Origin: Thermoclostridium stercorarium subsp. stercorarium DSM 8532
GTDB taxonomy: Bacteria > Bacillota > Clostridia > DSM-8532
Length of the DNA: 64,000 bases
Direction of reading: 5' to 3'
NCBI RefSeq assembly: GCF_000331995.1
Contig: NC_020134.1
Location: 1,587,465-1,651,464, forward strand
The notes below the pieces were generated by a model. It was not told the DNA's origin, made no database searches, and was given only the letters and a program-made list of their open reading frames with translations. Numbering within the stretch: the first letter of the stretch is position 1; the number at the start of each line of letters is the position of its first letter. Both the position numbers and the translations under genes were made by a program. Of the stretch, positions 9,989-19,708 are shown piece by piece.

Positions 9989-10440
9989 TTTTCATCACCC
10001 TTTTTCGCCTTGGTAATTTCACCCGTTGCAAGTTTGTCGCAGCGGTTGTTGTATTCGTTATCCGAATGCCCCTTCACTTTTATCCATTGCACTCTGTGCT
10101 TCTGAACCAAACTGTCCAGTTCCTGCCATAAATCGGCATTTTTAAGTTCTTCCTTTTTAGGTCCCCTTGACCAGCCGTTTTTTTTCCATTCTTCAACCCA
10201 GCCGTTCTGAAAGGCATTAATAACATAGGCACTGTCGCTGTAAAGTTTGACGACGCACGGCTCTTTCAGTGCTTTTAGACCTTCAATTACCGCCCTGAGT
10301 TCCATTCTGTTGTTCGTTGTTTGTTCCTCATAGCCTGATAATACTTTTTCTTTTCCCTTATAAATAAGAATCACGCCCCATCCCCCTTTACCGGGGTTGC
10401 CTGAACACGCTCCATCGGTATAAATTTCAACTTCCTTCAT
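9985..10440 (-). CDS. rnhA: Ribonuclease HI
   Basis: RNase HI cuts RNA in RNA-DNA hybrids. The 151 residues begin MKEVEIYTDGACSGNPGKGG with the first catalytic Asp, followed by the Glu in NNRMELRA, the Asp in LYSDSAYV and the last Asp in NNRCDKLA, which completes the DEDD active site. It also keeps the basic WVEEWKKNGWSRG hybrid-binding handle of the E. coli type. It overlaps nudF and proC by four bases at either end (ATGA-type junctions), giving a tightly coupled proC-rnhA-nudF set. Confidence 0.95.
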   Translation of the reverse strand: MKEVEIYTDGACSGNPGKGGWGVILIYKGKEKVLSGYEEQTTNNRMELRAVIEGLKALKEPCVVKLYSDSAYVINAFQNGWVEEWKKNGWSRGPKKEELKNADLWQELDSLVQKHRVQWIKVKGHSDNEYNNRCDKLATGEITKAKKGDEK

Positions 10441-11249
10441 TCCATCATTCCCCGACCTATTTCAATCGCTCTTTTTGTACATTCCTTCATAGCAGCCATA
10501 ATCGCATTTCTGAATCCCTTTTCTTCAAGTTTGAAAACGGCCTCTATCGTTGTACCGGCAGGTGAGCAGACCATGTCTTTCAGTTCCGCAGGATGTTTTT
10601 TAGTCTCAAGAACCATTTTGGCCGAACCCAACACTGCCTGAGCTGCAAGCCTGTAACTTAGGCTTCGCGGAATCCCCGACTGGACCGCCGCATCAGCCAT
10701 GGCTTCAATCATCATGAAAACATATGCAGGACTGCTCGAAGTAAGCGCCGTAACCTCACTCATTAAAGATTCGTCCAGTTCTTCCACAATACCTATACAA
10801 CTGAAAATTTCCTTAACCAGCTGTTTTTCTTCAGAGGTGACATTGTTTCCGAAAGAAATTACGGTAACGCCTTCACGAACAAGTGCCGGCGTATTTGGCA
10901 TAGTTCTTACTATTTTTTTATCGCTGCCAAGTATTTTCGAATAATATGCTATCGGCAGCCCTACCGCCACCGACACAAATAAAGTGGACCGATTAAGAGT
11001 CTTGCTGCATTCTTTCAGCACACTTTCCATATTCTGCGGTTTTACTGCAGCGATAACTACATCGCTTTTTTCTGCCAGCGCTTGAATCGACGGCATCGCG
11101 GTAACGGGATATTCGCCGCTCAACCTTTCTGTTAACTGCTTATTTATATCAAAGGCATAAACTTCATATTTCGTATGGTTGCTGAGAAGTCCCTTAATTA
11201 TTGCACCTCCCATGTTACCTGTACCTATTACCCCTACTTTTACACCCAT
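10437..11249 (-). CDS. proC: Pyrroline-5-carboxylate reductase
   Basis: ProC makes L-proline from 1-pyrroline-5-carboxylate with NAD(P)H. The 270-residue protein starts with the Rossmann motif VGVIGTGNMGGAIIKG and has the C-terminal dimer signature with SSPAYVFMMIEAMADAAV and CSPAGTTIEAV, characteristic of the family. Length is normal. It sits between ruvB (22 bases upstream) and rnhA (overlapping by four bases), so proline synthesis here is embedded in a DNA-maintenance operon rather than with proA or proB. Confidence 0.96.
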   Translation of the reverse strand: MGVKVGVIGTGNMGGAIIKGLLSNHTKYEVYAFDINKQLTERLSGEYPVTAMPSIQALAEKSDVVIAAVKPQNMESVLKECSKTLNRSTLFVSVAVGLPIAYYSKILGSDKKIVRTMPNTPALVREGVTVISFGNNVTSEEKQLVKEIFSCIGIVEELDESLMSEVTALTSSSPAYVFMMIEAMADAAVQSGIPRSLSYRLAAQAVLGSAKMVLETKKHPAELKDMVCSPAGTTIEAVFKLEEKGFRNAIMAAMKECTKRAIEIGRGMME

Positions 11250-11271
11250 GCTTCTTCCTCCTCATTGCAGG

Positions 11272-12306
11272 CTAATAAATCATACTAAGCTGATCCCCCT
11301 GTTCGGGTTCAATATTTAGATGCTTATAAGCCAGCCGTGTCGCTTTTCTGCCTCTTGGCGTTTTTTGTATGAAACCTATCTGCATAAGGTACGGCTCATA
11401 AACATCCTCAATCGTGTCCGCTTCCTCGCCGGTGGCTGCCGCAAGCGTTTCGAGGCCTACCGGCCCTCCTCCGAATTTTTCGATTATGCATAACAATAAA
11501 TTTCTGTCGGTACGGTCCAGCCCCATCTCGTCCACTTCAAGCGCATTCAGGGCATACCTTGCAATTTCCAGATCAATTTTCCCGTTGGAATGCACCTGAG
11601 CAAAATCCCTGATTCTTCGCAAAAGCCTGTTAGCCACTCTTGGTGTTCCCCTTGATCTGGAGGCTATTTCCATTGCCGCATCATCGTCAATCTCTATGTT
11701 TAATATGCCTGCCGAACGTTTGACTATTTTCTTCAGCTCTTCGTGAGTATACAGTTCCAGCCGGCATATAATTCCAAACCTGTCTCTTAAAGGGGAGGTT
11801 AAAAGCCCGGCCCTTGTAGTTGCGCCTATAAGCGTGAACTTTGAAAGCTCCAGCCGTATTGAACGGGCACTCGGGCCTTTTCCTATAATAATATCCAGCG
11901 CATAATCCTCCATTGCAGGATAAAGTATTTCTTCAACCGTGCGATTTAACCGGTGTATTTCATCAATGAACAACACATCATAAGGACTCAGGTTGGTTAA
12001 TATAGCCGCCAGATCCCCGGGTTTTTCAATTGCAGGCCCTGAGGTTACCTTGAAATTAACACCCAGTTCCCTTGCTATTATCGCAGACAGGGTCGTTTTC
12101 CCCAAACCCGGCGGTCCGTATAAAAGCACATGATCGAGGGCTTCGTTTCGCTGTTTTGCGGCTTCAATGAAAACCATAAGATTCTCTTTTACCTTATCCT
12201 GCCCGATATATTCATCAAATGATCTTGGCCGCAGGTTTAACTCTTCTGAATCATCCCTGCGGAATTCGCAGCCCACAAGTCTTTCGTCCAAAATAAACGC
12301 CTCCAA
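11272..12306 (-). CDS. ruvB: Holliday junction branch-migration helicase RuvB
   Basis: RuvB is the AAA+ motor that drives branch migration of Holliday junctions together with RuvA. The 344 residues include the typical N-terminal [12 protein letters not shown], Walker [12 protein letters not shown], Walker [12 protein letters not shown], sensor [18 protein letters not shown] and the C-terminal winged helix ending near [15 protein letters not shown]. It begins ten bases after ruvA ends, in the common order ruvC-ruvA-ruvB. Confidence 0.98.
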   Translation of the reverse strand: MEAFILDERLVGCEFRRDDSEELNLRPRSFDEYIGQDKVKENLMVFIEAAKQRNEALDHVLLYGPPGLGKTTLSAIIARELGVNFKVTSGPAIEKPGDLAAILTNLSPYDVLFIDEIHRLNRTVEEILYPAMEDYALDIIIGKGPSARSIRLELSKFTLIGATTRAGLLTSPLRDRFGIICRLELYTHEELKKIVKRSAGILNIEIDDDAAMEIASRSRGTPRVANRLLRRIRDFAQVHSNGKIDLEIARYALNALEVDEMGLDRTDRNLLLCIIEKFGGGPVGLETLAAATGEEADTIEDVYEPYLMQIGFIQKTPRGRKATRLAYKHLNIEPEQGDQLSMIY

Positions 12307-12315
12307 ATCTATTTA

Positions 12316-12915
12316 TTAGCCGGCCAGGCTTTTCAGTGCATCCCGGATAATTGTCTCCAGGTCCTTTTCGGCATTGTAAACCGCAGCAACTGCCGCATTT
12401 GCCTGCTGGTTCGTATAGCCGAGCATTATAAGCGCACTGACCGCATCATGGATTTTGTTTTCAGGCTTTTCGCCGGTATCCAGTGTAAGGCTTTTAACTT
12501 CCTTTCCCTGCTCTTTTTTGAATTTATCTTTCAGTTCAAGAATAATACGCAGGGCTGTTTTCTTGCCTATTCCCGGGACTTTGACAAATGTGTCCACATC
12601 ATCGGTTAACACTGCAAGACTAAACTGGGACGGTGTTATATATGAAATTAGTGAAACGGCGGCCTTCGGCCCCACTCCGCTAACCTTAATAAGCTGTTCA
12701 AACATTTTCAATTCGTCATCGTTCAGAAAACCATACAAAGTCCAGCCATCCTCGCGGATATGGGCATAAGTATACAGCTTTACCTCCCCGCCTGTCTCAG
12801 GAAGTTTTTCAAGAGTCGTTAGCGGTACATTAACACTGAACCCCAAACCTGCTGTTTCAACTACTACCGAATCGCTGTACTTTGCCCGCAGAATGCCTTT
12901 GATATAAGCCAGCAT
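12316..12915 (-). CDS. ruvA: Holliday junction DNA-binding protein RuvA
   Basis: RuvA tetramers bind the four-way junction and load RuvB. The 199-residue protein has the N-terminal OB fold (MLAYIKGILRAKYSDSVVVE), two helix-hairpin-helix motifs (KVSGVGPKAAVSLI and KVPGIGKKTALRII) and a C-terminal domain that contacts RuvB (SALIMLGYTNQQANAAV). Length and domain order are normal. It lies between ruvC (25 bases upstream) and ruvB. Confidence 0.97.
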   Translation of the reverse strand: MLAYIKGILRAKYSDSVVVETAGLGFSVNVPLTTLEKLPETGGEVKLYTYAHIREDGWTLYGFLNDDELKMFEQLIKVSGVGPKAAVSLISYITPSQFSLAVLTDDVDTFVKVPGIGKKTALRIILELKDKFKKEQGKEVKSLTLDTGEKPENKIHDAVSALIMLGYTNQQANAAVAAVYNAEKDLETIIRDALKSLAG

Positions 12916-12940
12916 TGGTATCCCCTTTCCCCTCCAAGTT

Positions 12941-13441
12941 TTATAAACCCGAATTCAGAACTCTGCTTATACTTCGGTACGTGTGAGCATGACATATCGC
13001 AACGGCAAGGGCATCCGCGGCATCATCAGGTTTTGGGATTTTCGGCAGGCCGAGCAATACTTTAATCATCTGCTGAACCTGAGCCTTATCAGCCCTTCCA
13101 TAACCCGTAACTCCCTGTTTTACCTGCAGGGGAGTATATTCATAAACAGGTATTCCGGCACGGGCGGCGCACAGAAGCGCAACACCCCTTCCCTCTCCTA
13201 CCTGCAGCGCCGTTTTTGCATTATTGTTGAAAAAAAGTTCTTCCACCGATACAAATTCGGGTTTGTATTCATTTATGACTCTTAAAAGCTTTTCCTCAAG
13301 CAAAAGAAGCCTTTGAGGATGAGGAATCTCCGCCGTTGTGGTTATTACTCCATAATCCAGTACTCCGAACCGGTTTCCATTATAACTTATTATTCCGTAT
13401 CCTGTTATCGCAAAACCAGGATCAATCCCAAGAATAATCAA
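12941..13441 (-). CDS. ruvC: Holliday junction resolvase RuvC
   Basis: RuvC is the endonuclease that cuts Holliday junctions symmetrically. The 166 residues have the RNase-H-like fold with catalytic Asp in [14 protein letters not shown], Glu in [10 protein letters not shown] and the last acidic pair in [14 protein letters not shown]. It is the first gene of the ruvC-ruvA-ruvB-proC-rnhA-nudF run. Its start faces argG, which is read the other way, so the 180-base spacer should hold promoters for both directions. Confidence 0.97.
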   Translation of the reverse strand: MIILGIDPGFAITGYGIISYNGNRFGVLDYGVITTTAEIPHPQRLLLLEEKLLRVINEYKPEFVSVEELFFNNNAKTALQVGEGRGVALLCAARAGIPVYEYTPLQVKQGVTGYGRADKAQVQQMIKVLLGLPKIPKPDDAADALAVAICHAHTYRSISRVLNSGL

Positions 13442-13534
13442 TTTAATTTCTCCTTTGCACGTTATCTGTTAGGTAAATCACATTTGCCCGATATTTTCCA
13501 ATATATTTATCGGAAAATCAAAACAAAAAAACTA

Positions 13535-13550
13535 TTGCATATTTATGCAA
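13535..13550 (+). promoter_or_regulatory. ArgR-like operator (ARG box)
   Basis: TTGCATATTTATGCAA is a perfect inverted repeat with 7-bp arms around TT. It resembles ARG boxes (AT-rich palindromes of the TGnATnnnnATnCA type) bound by the arginine repressor ArgR/AhrC. It overlaps the -35 box and spacer of the argG promoter, a placement that would block polymerase when arginine is plentiful. The sequence is seen; ArgR binding is inferred. Confidence 0.6.
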
Positions 13551-13563
13551 CTATTTGTATAAT
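13535..13563 (+). promoter_or_regulatory. Sigma-A promoter of argGH
   Basis: TTGCAT (13535-13540), a 17-base spacer and TATAAT (13558-13563) form a good vegetative promoter about 60 bases upstream of the argG start. The -35 half coincides with the ARG-box-like palindrome. Confidence 0.65.
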
Positions 13564-13623
13564 TATAAATAACATTTTATATTAAATCCGGTATTATTCT
13601 AACATAGAATGGAGAGATTTTGT

Positions 13624-14847
13624 ATGGGTAAAAAGGAAAAAGTTGTACTTGCCTATTCCGGCGGTCTCGACACTTCCATAATTATACCCTGGCTGATAGA
13701 AAACTATAATTATGAGGTAATTGCAATGGCAGCCGACGTCGGTCAGGGCGAGGAATTGGATTTACTCCGCGAAAAGGCATTAAAAACAGGAGCATCAAAA
13801 ATATACATAGAAGACTTAAAGGAAGAATTCGTTACCGAATATATTTTCCCCACCCTTAAAGCAGGTGCGGTATATGAAGGAAAATACCTTCTGGGTACTT
13901 CTTTTGCCAGACCTGTAATAGCAAAAAGACTGGTCGAAATAGCTAAAAAGGAGGGGGCTGTGGCCGTCGCCCACGGGTGCACGGGAAAAGGAAACGATCA
14001 GGTTCGTTTCGAACTGGCAGTCAAAGCCCTTGCACCTGAGCTGAAAATCATTGCTCCATGGCGAATCTGGGATATTCGTTCAAGAGAAGACGCAATAGAA
14101 TATGCTCAGAAAAAAAATATCCCAATTCCCGTCACGAAAGAGACAAATTACAGCCATGACAGAAACCTGTGGCACCTGAGCCATGAAGGACTGGATCTTG
14201 AGAATCCCGCCAATGAACCCAATTACGATAAAATTCTGAAGCTTACAGTTCCTCCCGAAAAAGCGCCGGACAAGCCGACATATGTTGAAATTGGCTTTGA
14301 ACAGGGCATACCTGTTTCATTAAACGGTGAAAAGCTCAATCCTGTTGATTTAATTATGCAACTGAACAAAATAGGCGGCGAAAACGGAATAGGGATAGTT
14401 GATCTGGTAGAAAACAGGCTTGTCGGAATGAAATCCCGCGGCGTATATGAAACTCCGGGCGGCGCGATTTTGTATGCAGCCCACCGCGAACTCGAACTGT
14501 TGTGCCTGGATAGGGATACACTGCATTATAAGGATTTGGTGGCTCAGCGTTTTGCCGAACTTGTTTATTACGGACAATGGTTCACTCCTCTCCGTGAGGC
14601 CATTTCAGCTTTCGTAGATGTTACGCAGAAAACGGTTACCGGCACGGTAAGGCTTAAATTGTATAAAGGAAATATCATACCTGCCGGCTGTACGTCGCCA
14701 TATTCATTGTTTGATGAGGAATTATGCACCTTCGGAAGGGACGAAGTGTACAATCAGAAGGATGCCGAAGGCTTCATAAACCTGTTTGGTCTGCCTGTCA
14801 AGGTAAGAGCACTGATGGAAAGAAGAAATACGGAGGAAAGCAAATGA
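13624..14847 (+). CDS. argG: Argininosuccinate synthase
   Basis: ArgG joins citrulline and aspartate with ATP to give argininosuccinate, the penultimate step of arginine synthesis. The N-terminal PP-loop [16 protein letters not shown] and the later motifs [13 protein letters not shown] and SREDAIEYA are typical. The ATG at 13624 is chosen because GGAGAG lies nine bases before it and the protein then starts [14 protein letters not shown]; an in-frame ATG 15 bases upstream would carry that SD inside the gene. Length is then 407, normal for the family. Its stop overlaps the argH start (ATGA), so the two are translationally coupled. Confidence 0.97.
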   Translation: MGKKEKVVLAYSGGLDTSIIIPWLIENYNYEVIAMAADVGQGEELDLLREKALKTGASKIYIEDLKEEFVTEYIFPTLKAGAVYEGKYLLGTSFARPVIAKRLVEIAKKEGAVAVAHGCTGKGNDQVRFELAVKALAPELKIIAPWRIWDIRSREDAIEYAQKKNIPIPVTKETNYSHDRNLWHLSHEGLDLENPANEPNYDKILKLTVPPEKAPDKPTYVEIGFEQGIPVSLNGEKLNPVDLIMQLNKIGGENGIGIVDLVENRLVGMKSRGVYETPGGAILYAAHRELELLCLDRDTLHYKDLVAQRFAELVYYGQWFTPLREAISAFVDVTQKTVTGTVRLKLYKGNIIPAGCTSPYSLFDEELCTFGRDEVYNQKDAEGFINLFGLPVKVRALMERRNTEESK

Positions 14848-16220
14848 AATTATGGGGTGGTCGTTTTTCAAAAAATACCGCAAAAATAACCGATGATTTC
14901 AACTCATCCATAAGGTTTGACTGCCGCCTTTATAAACATGATATACTGGGCAGTATCGCCCACGCAAAAATGCTGGGCAAATGCGGAATTATTTCAGAGG
15001 AAGAGGCAAGCCTCATATGCCGGACCCTTGAAGAAATATTGCGGGATATAGAAAACGGGCTTGTTGAATTTGACACCGAAGCCGAAGACATTCACATGAA
15101 CATTGAAAAAATATTAATATCCAGAATTGGTGATACCGGAAAAAAACTTCATACCGGACGGAGCCGCAACGACCAGGTTGCCCTTGACATGCGCATGTAT
15201 TTGAAGGATGAAATTGACAGCATTAAAGCTATGATTGTGGATTTAATCGGCGTTCTGGTAAAAAAAGCCGAAGAAAATCTTGATACTATAATGCCCGGTT
15301 ACACCCATATGCAGCGTGCCCAGCCCGTTACCCTTGCTCACCACTTTATGGCTTATGTTCAGATGTTCCGCAGGGATTATGACCGTTTATCCGACTGTTA
15401 TAAAAGGGTCAATGTCATGCCCCTTGGCTCGGGCGCCCTTGCAGGAACAACCTATAACCTTGACAGATATTTCGTTGCATCCGAACTGGGATTTGATTCA
15501 ATCACTGAAAACAGTATTGACGCTGTTTCAGACCGGGATTTCATAATTGAACTCAATGCCGATCTGTCAATACTGATGATGCATTTGAGCCGTTTTTGCG
15601 AAGAAATTGTACTCTGGTGCTCCCATGAATTTTCATTTATTGAGCTTGACGATGCTTACTGTACCGGAAGCAGTATAATGCCTCAGAAAAAAAACCCCGA
15701 TGTTGCCGAACTTGTTCGCGGGAAAACAGGCAGGGTTTACGGAAATCTTCTGTCCATCCTGACAGTTATGAAAGGCCTTCCCCTTGCATACAACAAGGAT
15801 ATGCAGGAAGATAAGGAAGCAATATTTGATTCAATAGATACTGTGAAAGCCTGCCTGCCCATTTTTACTAAAATGATTGAAACAATGACCGTACGCAAGA
15901 ATAAAATGTATGAGGCTGTTAAAAAAGGATTCATCAATGCAACCGACCTGGCAGATTATCTGGTGAAAAAAGGCGTACCGTTCAGGGACTCCCATAATAT
16001 TGTTGGCAGACTTGTTGCTTACTCAATAGAAAAAGGAAAGAATCTTGATGATCTGACACTGGATGAATTCAGAAAGTTTTCGGAAAAAATAGCCGAAGAT
16101 GTTTACACTGTAATCTCACCCGAGACATGTGTAAAACAACGTAAACTTCCGGGAGGGCCCTCATACGAAACGGTAGCTGCTTCAATACAAAAAACAAAAG
16201 AGATTTTTAATATAAAATAA
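14844..16220 (+). CDS. argH: Argininosuccinate lyase
   Basis: ArgH splits argininosuccinate into arginine and fumarate. The 458-residue protein begins [15 protein letters not shown] after CGGAGGAAAG and has the fumarase/aspartase superfamily signature [16 protein letters not shown], the catalytic-Ser loop, plus [14 protein letters not shown] and [16 protein letters not shown]. It overlaps argG by four bases. A strong terminator about 60 bases downstream closes the two-gene operon. Confidence 0.97.
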   Translation: MKLWGGRFSKNTAKITDDFNSSIRFDCRLYKHDILGSIAHAKMLGKCGIISEEEASLICRTLEEILRDIENGLVEFDTEAEDIHMNIEKILISRIGDTGKKLHTGRSRNDQVALDMRMYLKDEIDSIKAMIVDLIGVLVKKAEENLDTIMPGYTHMQRAQPVTLAHHFMAYVQMFRRDYDRLSDCYKRVNVMPLGSGALAGTTYNLDRYFVASELGFDSITENSIDAVSDRDFIIELNADLSILMMHLSRFCEEIVLWCSHEFSFIELDDAYCTGSSIMPQKKNPDVAELVRGKTGRVYGNLLSILTVMKGLPLAYNKDMQEDKEAIFDSIDTVKACLPIFTKMIETMTVRKNKMYEAVKKGFINATDLADYLVKKGVPFRDSHNIVGRLVAYSIEKGKNLDDLTLDEFRKFSEKIAEDVYTVISPETCVKQRKLPGGPSYETVAASIQKTKEIFNIK

Positions 16221-16238
16221 ACCACCGTTTCCGGTGGT
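16221..16238 (+). terminator. Hairpin just after argH
   Basis: ACCACCG and CGGTGGT form a 7-bp stem with a 4-base loop directly after the argH stop. The tail (TATTCAATATT) is not a clean T run, so this may be an RNA 3'-end protector or an auxiliary terminator ahead of the stronger one at 16277. Confidence 0.45.
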
Positions 16239-16276
16239 TATTCAATATTATCAGCTTATTTTCATCAATAAATTAT

Positions 16277-16304
16277 AAACTCCGGTCAAACTCCGGAGTT
16301 TTTT
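16277..16304 (+). terminator. Intrinsic terminator of argGH
   Basis: AAACTCCGG and CCGGAGTTT make a 9-bp stem with a 7-base loop, and the T run extends the right arm. It ends right at the stop of the convergent gene on the other strand. Confidence 0.85.
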
Positions 16305-16620
16305 AATAAGGTTTTGCCTTCTTTTCAAGCGCCTTACCCATACTGTACCAGGAATCCCGAAGCTTTTTTCTCATATTTTCATCCAGCGTGCTTTCAATTA
16401 CGTCATTGAACTGTCTGCGCATTCTATGGTACTCTTTAATGTCAAATTCCTCTTTCTCCAGCAGCGCCTCCATATCCTCAAGCCATGCCTGAAGGTACTC
16501 CATCCCCATGAATTCAGTATTGGCCTTTCTTTTTAAATGCGCAACTACAAGTTTTACCGCCTTTCTTTTTACGTCAGCATCAGTTAATTGTTTTTCTTTT
16601 TTCTCTGTCTTGGTGTTCAT
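16303..16620 (-). CDS. Small charged helical protein of unknown function
   Basis: A 105-residue cytoplasmic protein, highly charged (Lys/Glu rich) and predicted all-helical by eye, with no signal peptide, membrane segment or Cys. The ATG at 16620 is favoured because AAAGGAG lies eight bases upstream; in-frame GTG and TTG codons directly before it are too close to that site. No family is recognised. It runs convergent to argGH and sits alone, with 340 gene-free bases upstream. Confidence 0.65.
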   Translation of the reverse strand: MNTKTEKKEKQLTDADVKRKAVKLVVAHLKRKANTEFMGMEYLQAWLEDMEALLEKEEFDIKEYHRMRRQFNDVIESTLDENMRKKLRDSWYSMGKALEKKAKPY

Positions 16621-16961
16621 CACCAATACTCCTTTCTTTTTTCTTCAATATTAGATAAATAAAAATAAAACTGAAATCATCCCCAGGCAATTCACTTATA
16701 TGAAATATAAAATCAGACCCTTCCCTGTTGCAGCCATACCTTAAGAAATAAAACTCAGGTATTCTTTCTCTCTTCTATAATATTCAGTTCCCGCAGACTT
16801 AATCAAAAAAGGTTTTTTTAAGAGGCGTAAAAATATAAAAAATAACAAGTGGCTAACCCATATAAATAATATATATCGGCTAACCATATTATACCTTAGT
16901 ATTCGCAAAAAAGCAAACTATTCTTTACTTATCCTGTAAATTGAGTGTATGATTTGCAATA
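16621..16961. other. Gene-free AT-rich spacer
   Basis: No open frame with a ribosome binding site was found apart from the SD of the preceding gene. It contains short A/T runs and a 7-base direct repeat GGCTAAC (16851 and 16878) of unknown meaning. It probably holds the promoter of the small charged protein gene and the 3' end of the deacetylase gene. Confidence 0.5.
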
Positions 16962-18107
16962 TTATTTTTTATACGTAATTAATTTCTTTCCGTTCAGTTT
17001 TTCCATATTTATTTTATTTTCCATACCTTCAGGAACAACTACCGTACCGGGATCACCGTCGCTGACATACATTCTGTCATTAGTCATTTTGGGGAGCCAG
17101 AACGTTAAGTCATAATCTTCCTGAACTTTGCCCTGCGCCCGGATACGAGCCACATAGTTCGGATTATAGTCCACGTGAATGGACGGCTTGGCCGGTTGCG
17201 CACCTACAGCCATAATTGTTTCGTTGTAATACTCCACTCCGTCATAAGCGCCCGATACCAGCGCATCGCGCATATTCTCCTCAGGCCTGCTTCCGAAAGG
17301 AAGAGCAAGGGAATAAAAACTCGCGCTGCTTATTATTTCCCTCAGGCTCTTTTCATTTTTCCCGATTGTTTCATATATTTGCTGCCTGTCTTTCGCGTTA
17401 GTGAAGTTAAAATGATCCCATGTATGGTTTCCAAGCTCAAAACCATAACTTAAAAGAATCTCAAGTCTTTCCTTAAGGGTTCCCGCACCTTCAAAGGTTT
17501 TGTCTCCGTTACTCATGTTCAGATAAAATATGCCTTTCAGCCCGAAATCCGGATGTTTTTCATTGAACTTGATCATTATCCCCACTGCAGATTTCGGATT
17601 TACAACAAGTTTTCCGTTTTCCTCGATCAGGCTGAACTGCCCGGGCGTTCCGTCATCAAAGGTAAATACCATAGGTTTCGTTCCGGCAGGTACATCTATG
17701 TTATGATCTATGAAATCGCGCATGCTTATAAGCCTGTAACCCTCATTGTAAAGTGTTTCAAGCAGTTCTTCAAAAGCAGCGAACGAAGTTGTGTATTTAT
17801 CATCTGTAACGGTGGACAAATCCTCCACGAAATTATGAAACATCACAATGGGAATTTCCCCCGCCTCATTTGGCTGAATAACAGAATAGTCGGCAGGCTC
17901 ACCGGGTTCATCCTGCTTTTCCTGCGGTTCCGTCGGCTCGGTTCCTTCAGCCTCTCCGGTCGGTTCAGTGGTCGGCGCTGTTTCAGCTTCCGCAGGCGTC
18001 GGTACAGGTGTTATTACTCCCGACTTTACTCCATTCCTGCCACAGCCCGTATTGAACAAAATTGCCAAAACCAGTAAAAAAAACGCAATAAACTTAAAGT
18101 TCCTCAT
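16962..18107 (-). CDS. Polysaccharide deacetylase lipoprotein (CE4)
   Basis: The 381-residue protein has a signal peptide ending in a lipobox (LFNTGC), so it is probably lipid-anchored outside the membrane. A linker rich in Pro, Thr and Glu follows (about residues 30-70), as in wall-spanning proteins. The NodB-type domain shows the metal Asp pair in FTFDDGT and the His pair in NHTWDH, and removes acetyl groups from peptidoglycan GlcNAc or another polysaccharide. An insertion of about 40 residues lies between these motifs compared with short CE4 enzymes. cobO lies 20 bases upstream on the same strand. Confidence 0.85.
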   Translation of the reverse strand: MRNFKFIAFFLLVLAILFNTGCGRNGVKSGVITPVPTPAEAETAPTTEPTGEAEGTEPTEPQEKQDEPGEPADYSVIQPNEAGEIPIVMFHNFVEDLSTVTDDKYTTSFAAFEELLETLYNEGYRLISMRDFIDHNIDVPAGTKPMVFTFDDGTPGQFSLIEENGKLVVNPKSAVGIMIKFNEKHPDFGLKGIFYLNMSNGDKTFEGAGTLKERLEILLSYGFELGNHTWDHFNFTNAKDRQQIYETIGKNEKSLREIISSASFYSLALPFGSRPEENMRDALVSGAYDGVEYYNETIMAVGAQPAKPSIHVDYNPNYVARIRAQGKVQEDYDLTFWLPKMTNDRMYVSDGDPGTVVVPEGMENKINMEKLNGKKLITYKK

Positions 18108-18127
18108 CTTCTGTACACTCCCACAAT

Positions 18128-18664
18128 TTAGTATTCTATGCCGTATCTTGCCTTAATACCTCTTTCATACGGATGCTTCACCGAATTCATTACTGTAATG
18201 TAATCAGCAGCATCATAAAATGACTTCGGAGCATCCCTGCCGGTACAAACAATTTCAACACCGGCTGGTCTTTCAGTAATGTCCTTCAGAACAACCTTAG
18301 GATCTATCAAATTATTCTGAATACAGTCGAGTATTTCGTCGAGTATTACAACATCAAACTCCCCCGACTGAATGTGGATCCGCAATTTTTCCCATGCATT
18401 GAAAATATCCTCTTTTGTTTCGGCAAGTTCCTCCCCGGTCATATCCCAGAGGAATTTCTTATGCCGCTGGGCCGGTCTGAAAAACAAAACTCTGCCGGAA
18501 AAACTCTCAAGTATATTTTTCTCCCCTGTACAGGAATTTTTCAGAAACTGGGCAAACAAGACCCTTAAATCCCAACCAACAGCCCTTATTGCCAGCCCCG
18601 TTGCAGCAGTGGTTTTACCCTTTCCGTTTCCAATATACAGGTGTATCATACCTTTTCTTTCCAT
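18128..18664 (-). CDS. cobO: Corrinoid (cob(I)yrinate) adenosyltransferase
   Basis: This CobA/CobO/BtuR-type enzyme transfers adenosyl from ATP to cob(I)alamin or its precursors. The protein begins MERKGMIHLYIGNGKGKTTAA with the family's P-loop close to the N-terminus, then has VLFAQFLK, the Walker-B-like VVILDEIL and ERPAGVEIVCTGRDAP. The frame is open further upstream, but the extra 24 residues are hydrophobic and unlike the family, and GAGGA lies before the ATG at 18664, so that start is used (178 residues). No other cobalamin genes are adjacent; it probably serves salvage. Confidence 0.92.
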   Translation of the reverse strand: MERKGMIHLYIGNGKGKTTAATGLAIRAVGWDLRVLFAQFLKNSCTGEKNILESFSGRVLFFRPAQRHKKFLWDMTGEELAETKEDIFNAWEKLRIHIQSGEFDVVILDEILDCIQNNLIDPKVVLKDITERPAGVEIVCTGRDAPKSFYDAADYITVMNSVKHPYERGIKARYGIEY

Positions 18665-18839
18665 ACCGGTTTCCTCATAAAAAATACCTAATTGCGAGGT
18701 AATAAAGACAAACGGCATGGTAATATTATAAATCATATTTCCACCAACATCAAGAACATGGAATAGCTGGTTTTTATTGAATTGTTATTTTTATAATCCT
18801 GCCAGAGGAAAGATTATTTCTACGCTGATAAAAATTTAT

Positions 18840-19301
18840 TCATTTCCGGTATTTTTTCAAAATATCATCCCGCTTCCTTAACACGTTCGGTCTGCTTACA
18901 GGCCTTGCCTTTCTGTTTATTCCCATGATACCGCCAACCGCACCGGCAAGAATTCCTGAAATGATCATTATCACCGAACGCTTGTTCAGCATAAAATCGT
19001 TATAAACGACGCTGCTCGCAAGATACAGTATGAGCATGTACACCAAACCTGTCAATGCGCCTTTAACTGCACCGTTTTTCTCATTATGAATTCCCGCCTT
19101 AAAACCTGCAACAAACAATGCGGAAAGAGTTGCAATCAATACTGCCGCAGTTACGTATTTCTCAGGGAAATCGGTAAACGTAAGAACAGCGGCAAGTATG
19201 AACATGGCCGGTATCGTTATTGCATATGCCGTCAGCAAAGCATGCAAGAATCCAAATCCTGATCGTACCGTAACGCTTTTTAAACCTGATTTTTCAGGCA
19301 T
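18840..19301 (-). CDS. TIGR04086-type membrane protein
   Basis: The 153-residue protein has four hydrophobic segments (about 17-40, 49-66, 82-100 and 108-128) arranged as in the TIGR04086 family of clostridia and bacilli, with the Gly-rich stretches AGFKAGIHNEKNGAVKGALTG and SGILAGAVGGIMGIN that are the family hallmark. The C-terminal tail is basic and cytoplasmic. Function is unknown; many homologues occur in spore formers. It is transcribed away from the two microprotein genes. Confidence 0.75.
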   Translation of the reverse strand: MPEKSGLKSVTVRSGFGFLHALLTAYAITIPAMFILAAVLTFTDFPEKYVTAAVLIATLSALFVAGFKAGIHNEKNGAVKGALTGLVYMLILYLASSVVYNDFMLNKRSVIMIISGILAGAVGGIMGINRKARPVSRPNVLRKRDDILKKYRK

Positions 19302-19467
19302 AATGTCCCTCCAAAAATTCCCTTCGCTTCAATTTATGCATCGTAAACATTTTTTAGAACAAGACCGGTAACAAGTTAATTGCCAGTTATTTGAAAAGTA
19401 AAATGTAACATCATTACGTCAACTTGAATAAACTGGTACTGTAATATGAAAGGAGGGGGTTAAAAGC

Positions 19468-19572
19468 ATGGGAGGCAGACGGGGATTCTTCAGCGAAAAC
19501 AGCGAAGTATTGTTTTTTATCATTCTGTTCCTGCTCCTGTTCTGGGACAACGGATGCTATGATTATGACTAA
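19468..19572 (+). CDS. 34-residue hydrophobic microprotein, copy 1
   Basis: The product starts MGGRRGFFSENSEVLFF, continues with a purely hydrophobic run (IILFLLLFW) and ends DNGCYDYD. AAAGGAGGGGG lies nine bases upstream of the ATG, a very strong ribosome binding site for so small a gene. A second gene 136 bases downstream encodes a close relative, sharing the core SEVLFFI-hhFLhLF-N-G-Y. Such tiny single-helix proteins are known in spore-forming Firmicutes, so a role in the spore envelope or membrane is possible but not shown. Confidence 0.72.
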   Translation: MGGRRGFFSENSEVLFFIILFLLLFWDNGCYDYD

Positions 19573-19708
19573 ATTTTTTAAAGAAGTTATCAATTCTACT
19601 TCTATGAGGGATAAATACGGATAGCCAGTCTGCGGCAGGCTTTCTGTTTAAATTCATTTCTGAAAACCGCAGGATTATCATAAGTATGAAGCAAAGGAGG
19701 GAAAACGG

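Noticed and set aside
16851-16884. GGCTAAC direct repeats as CRISPR-like array
   Set aside because: Only two 7-base copies with one spacer and no cas genes in the window.
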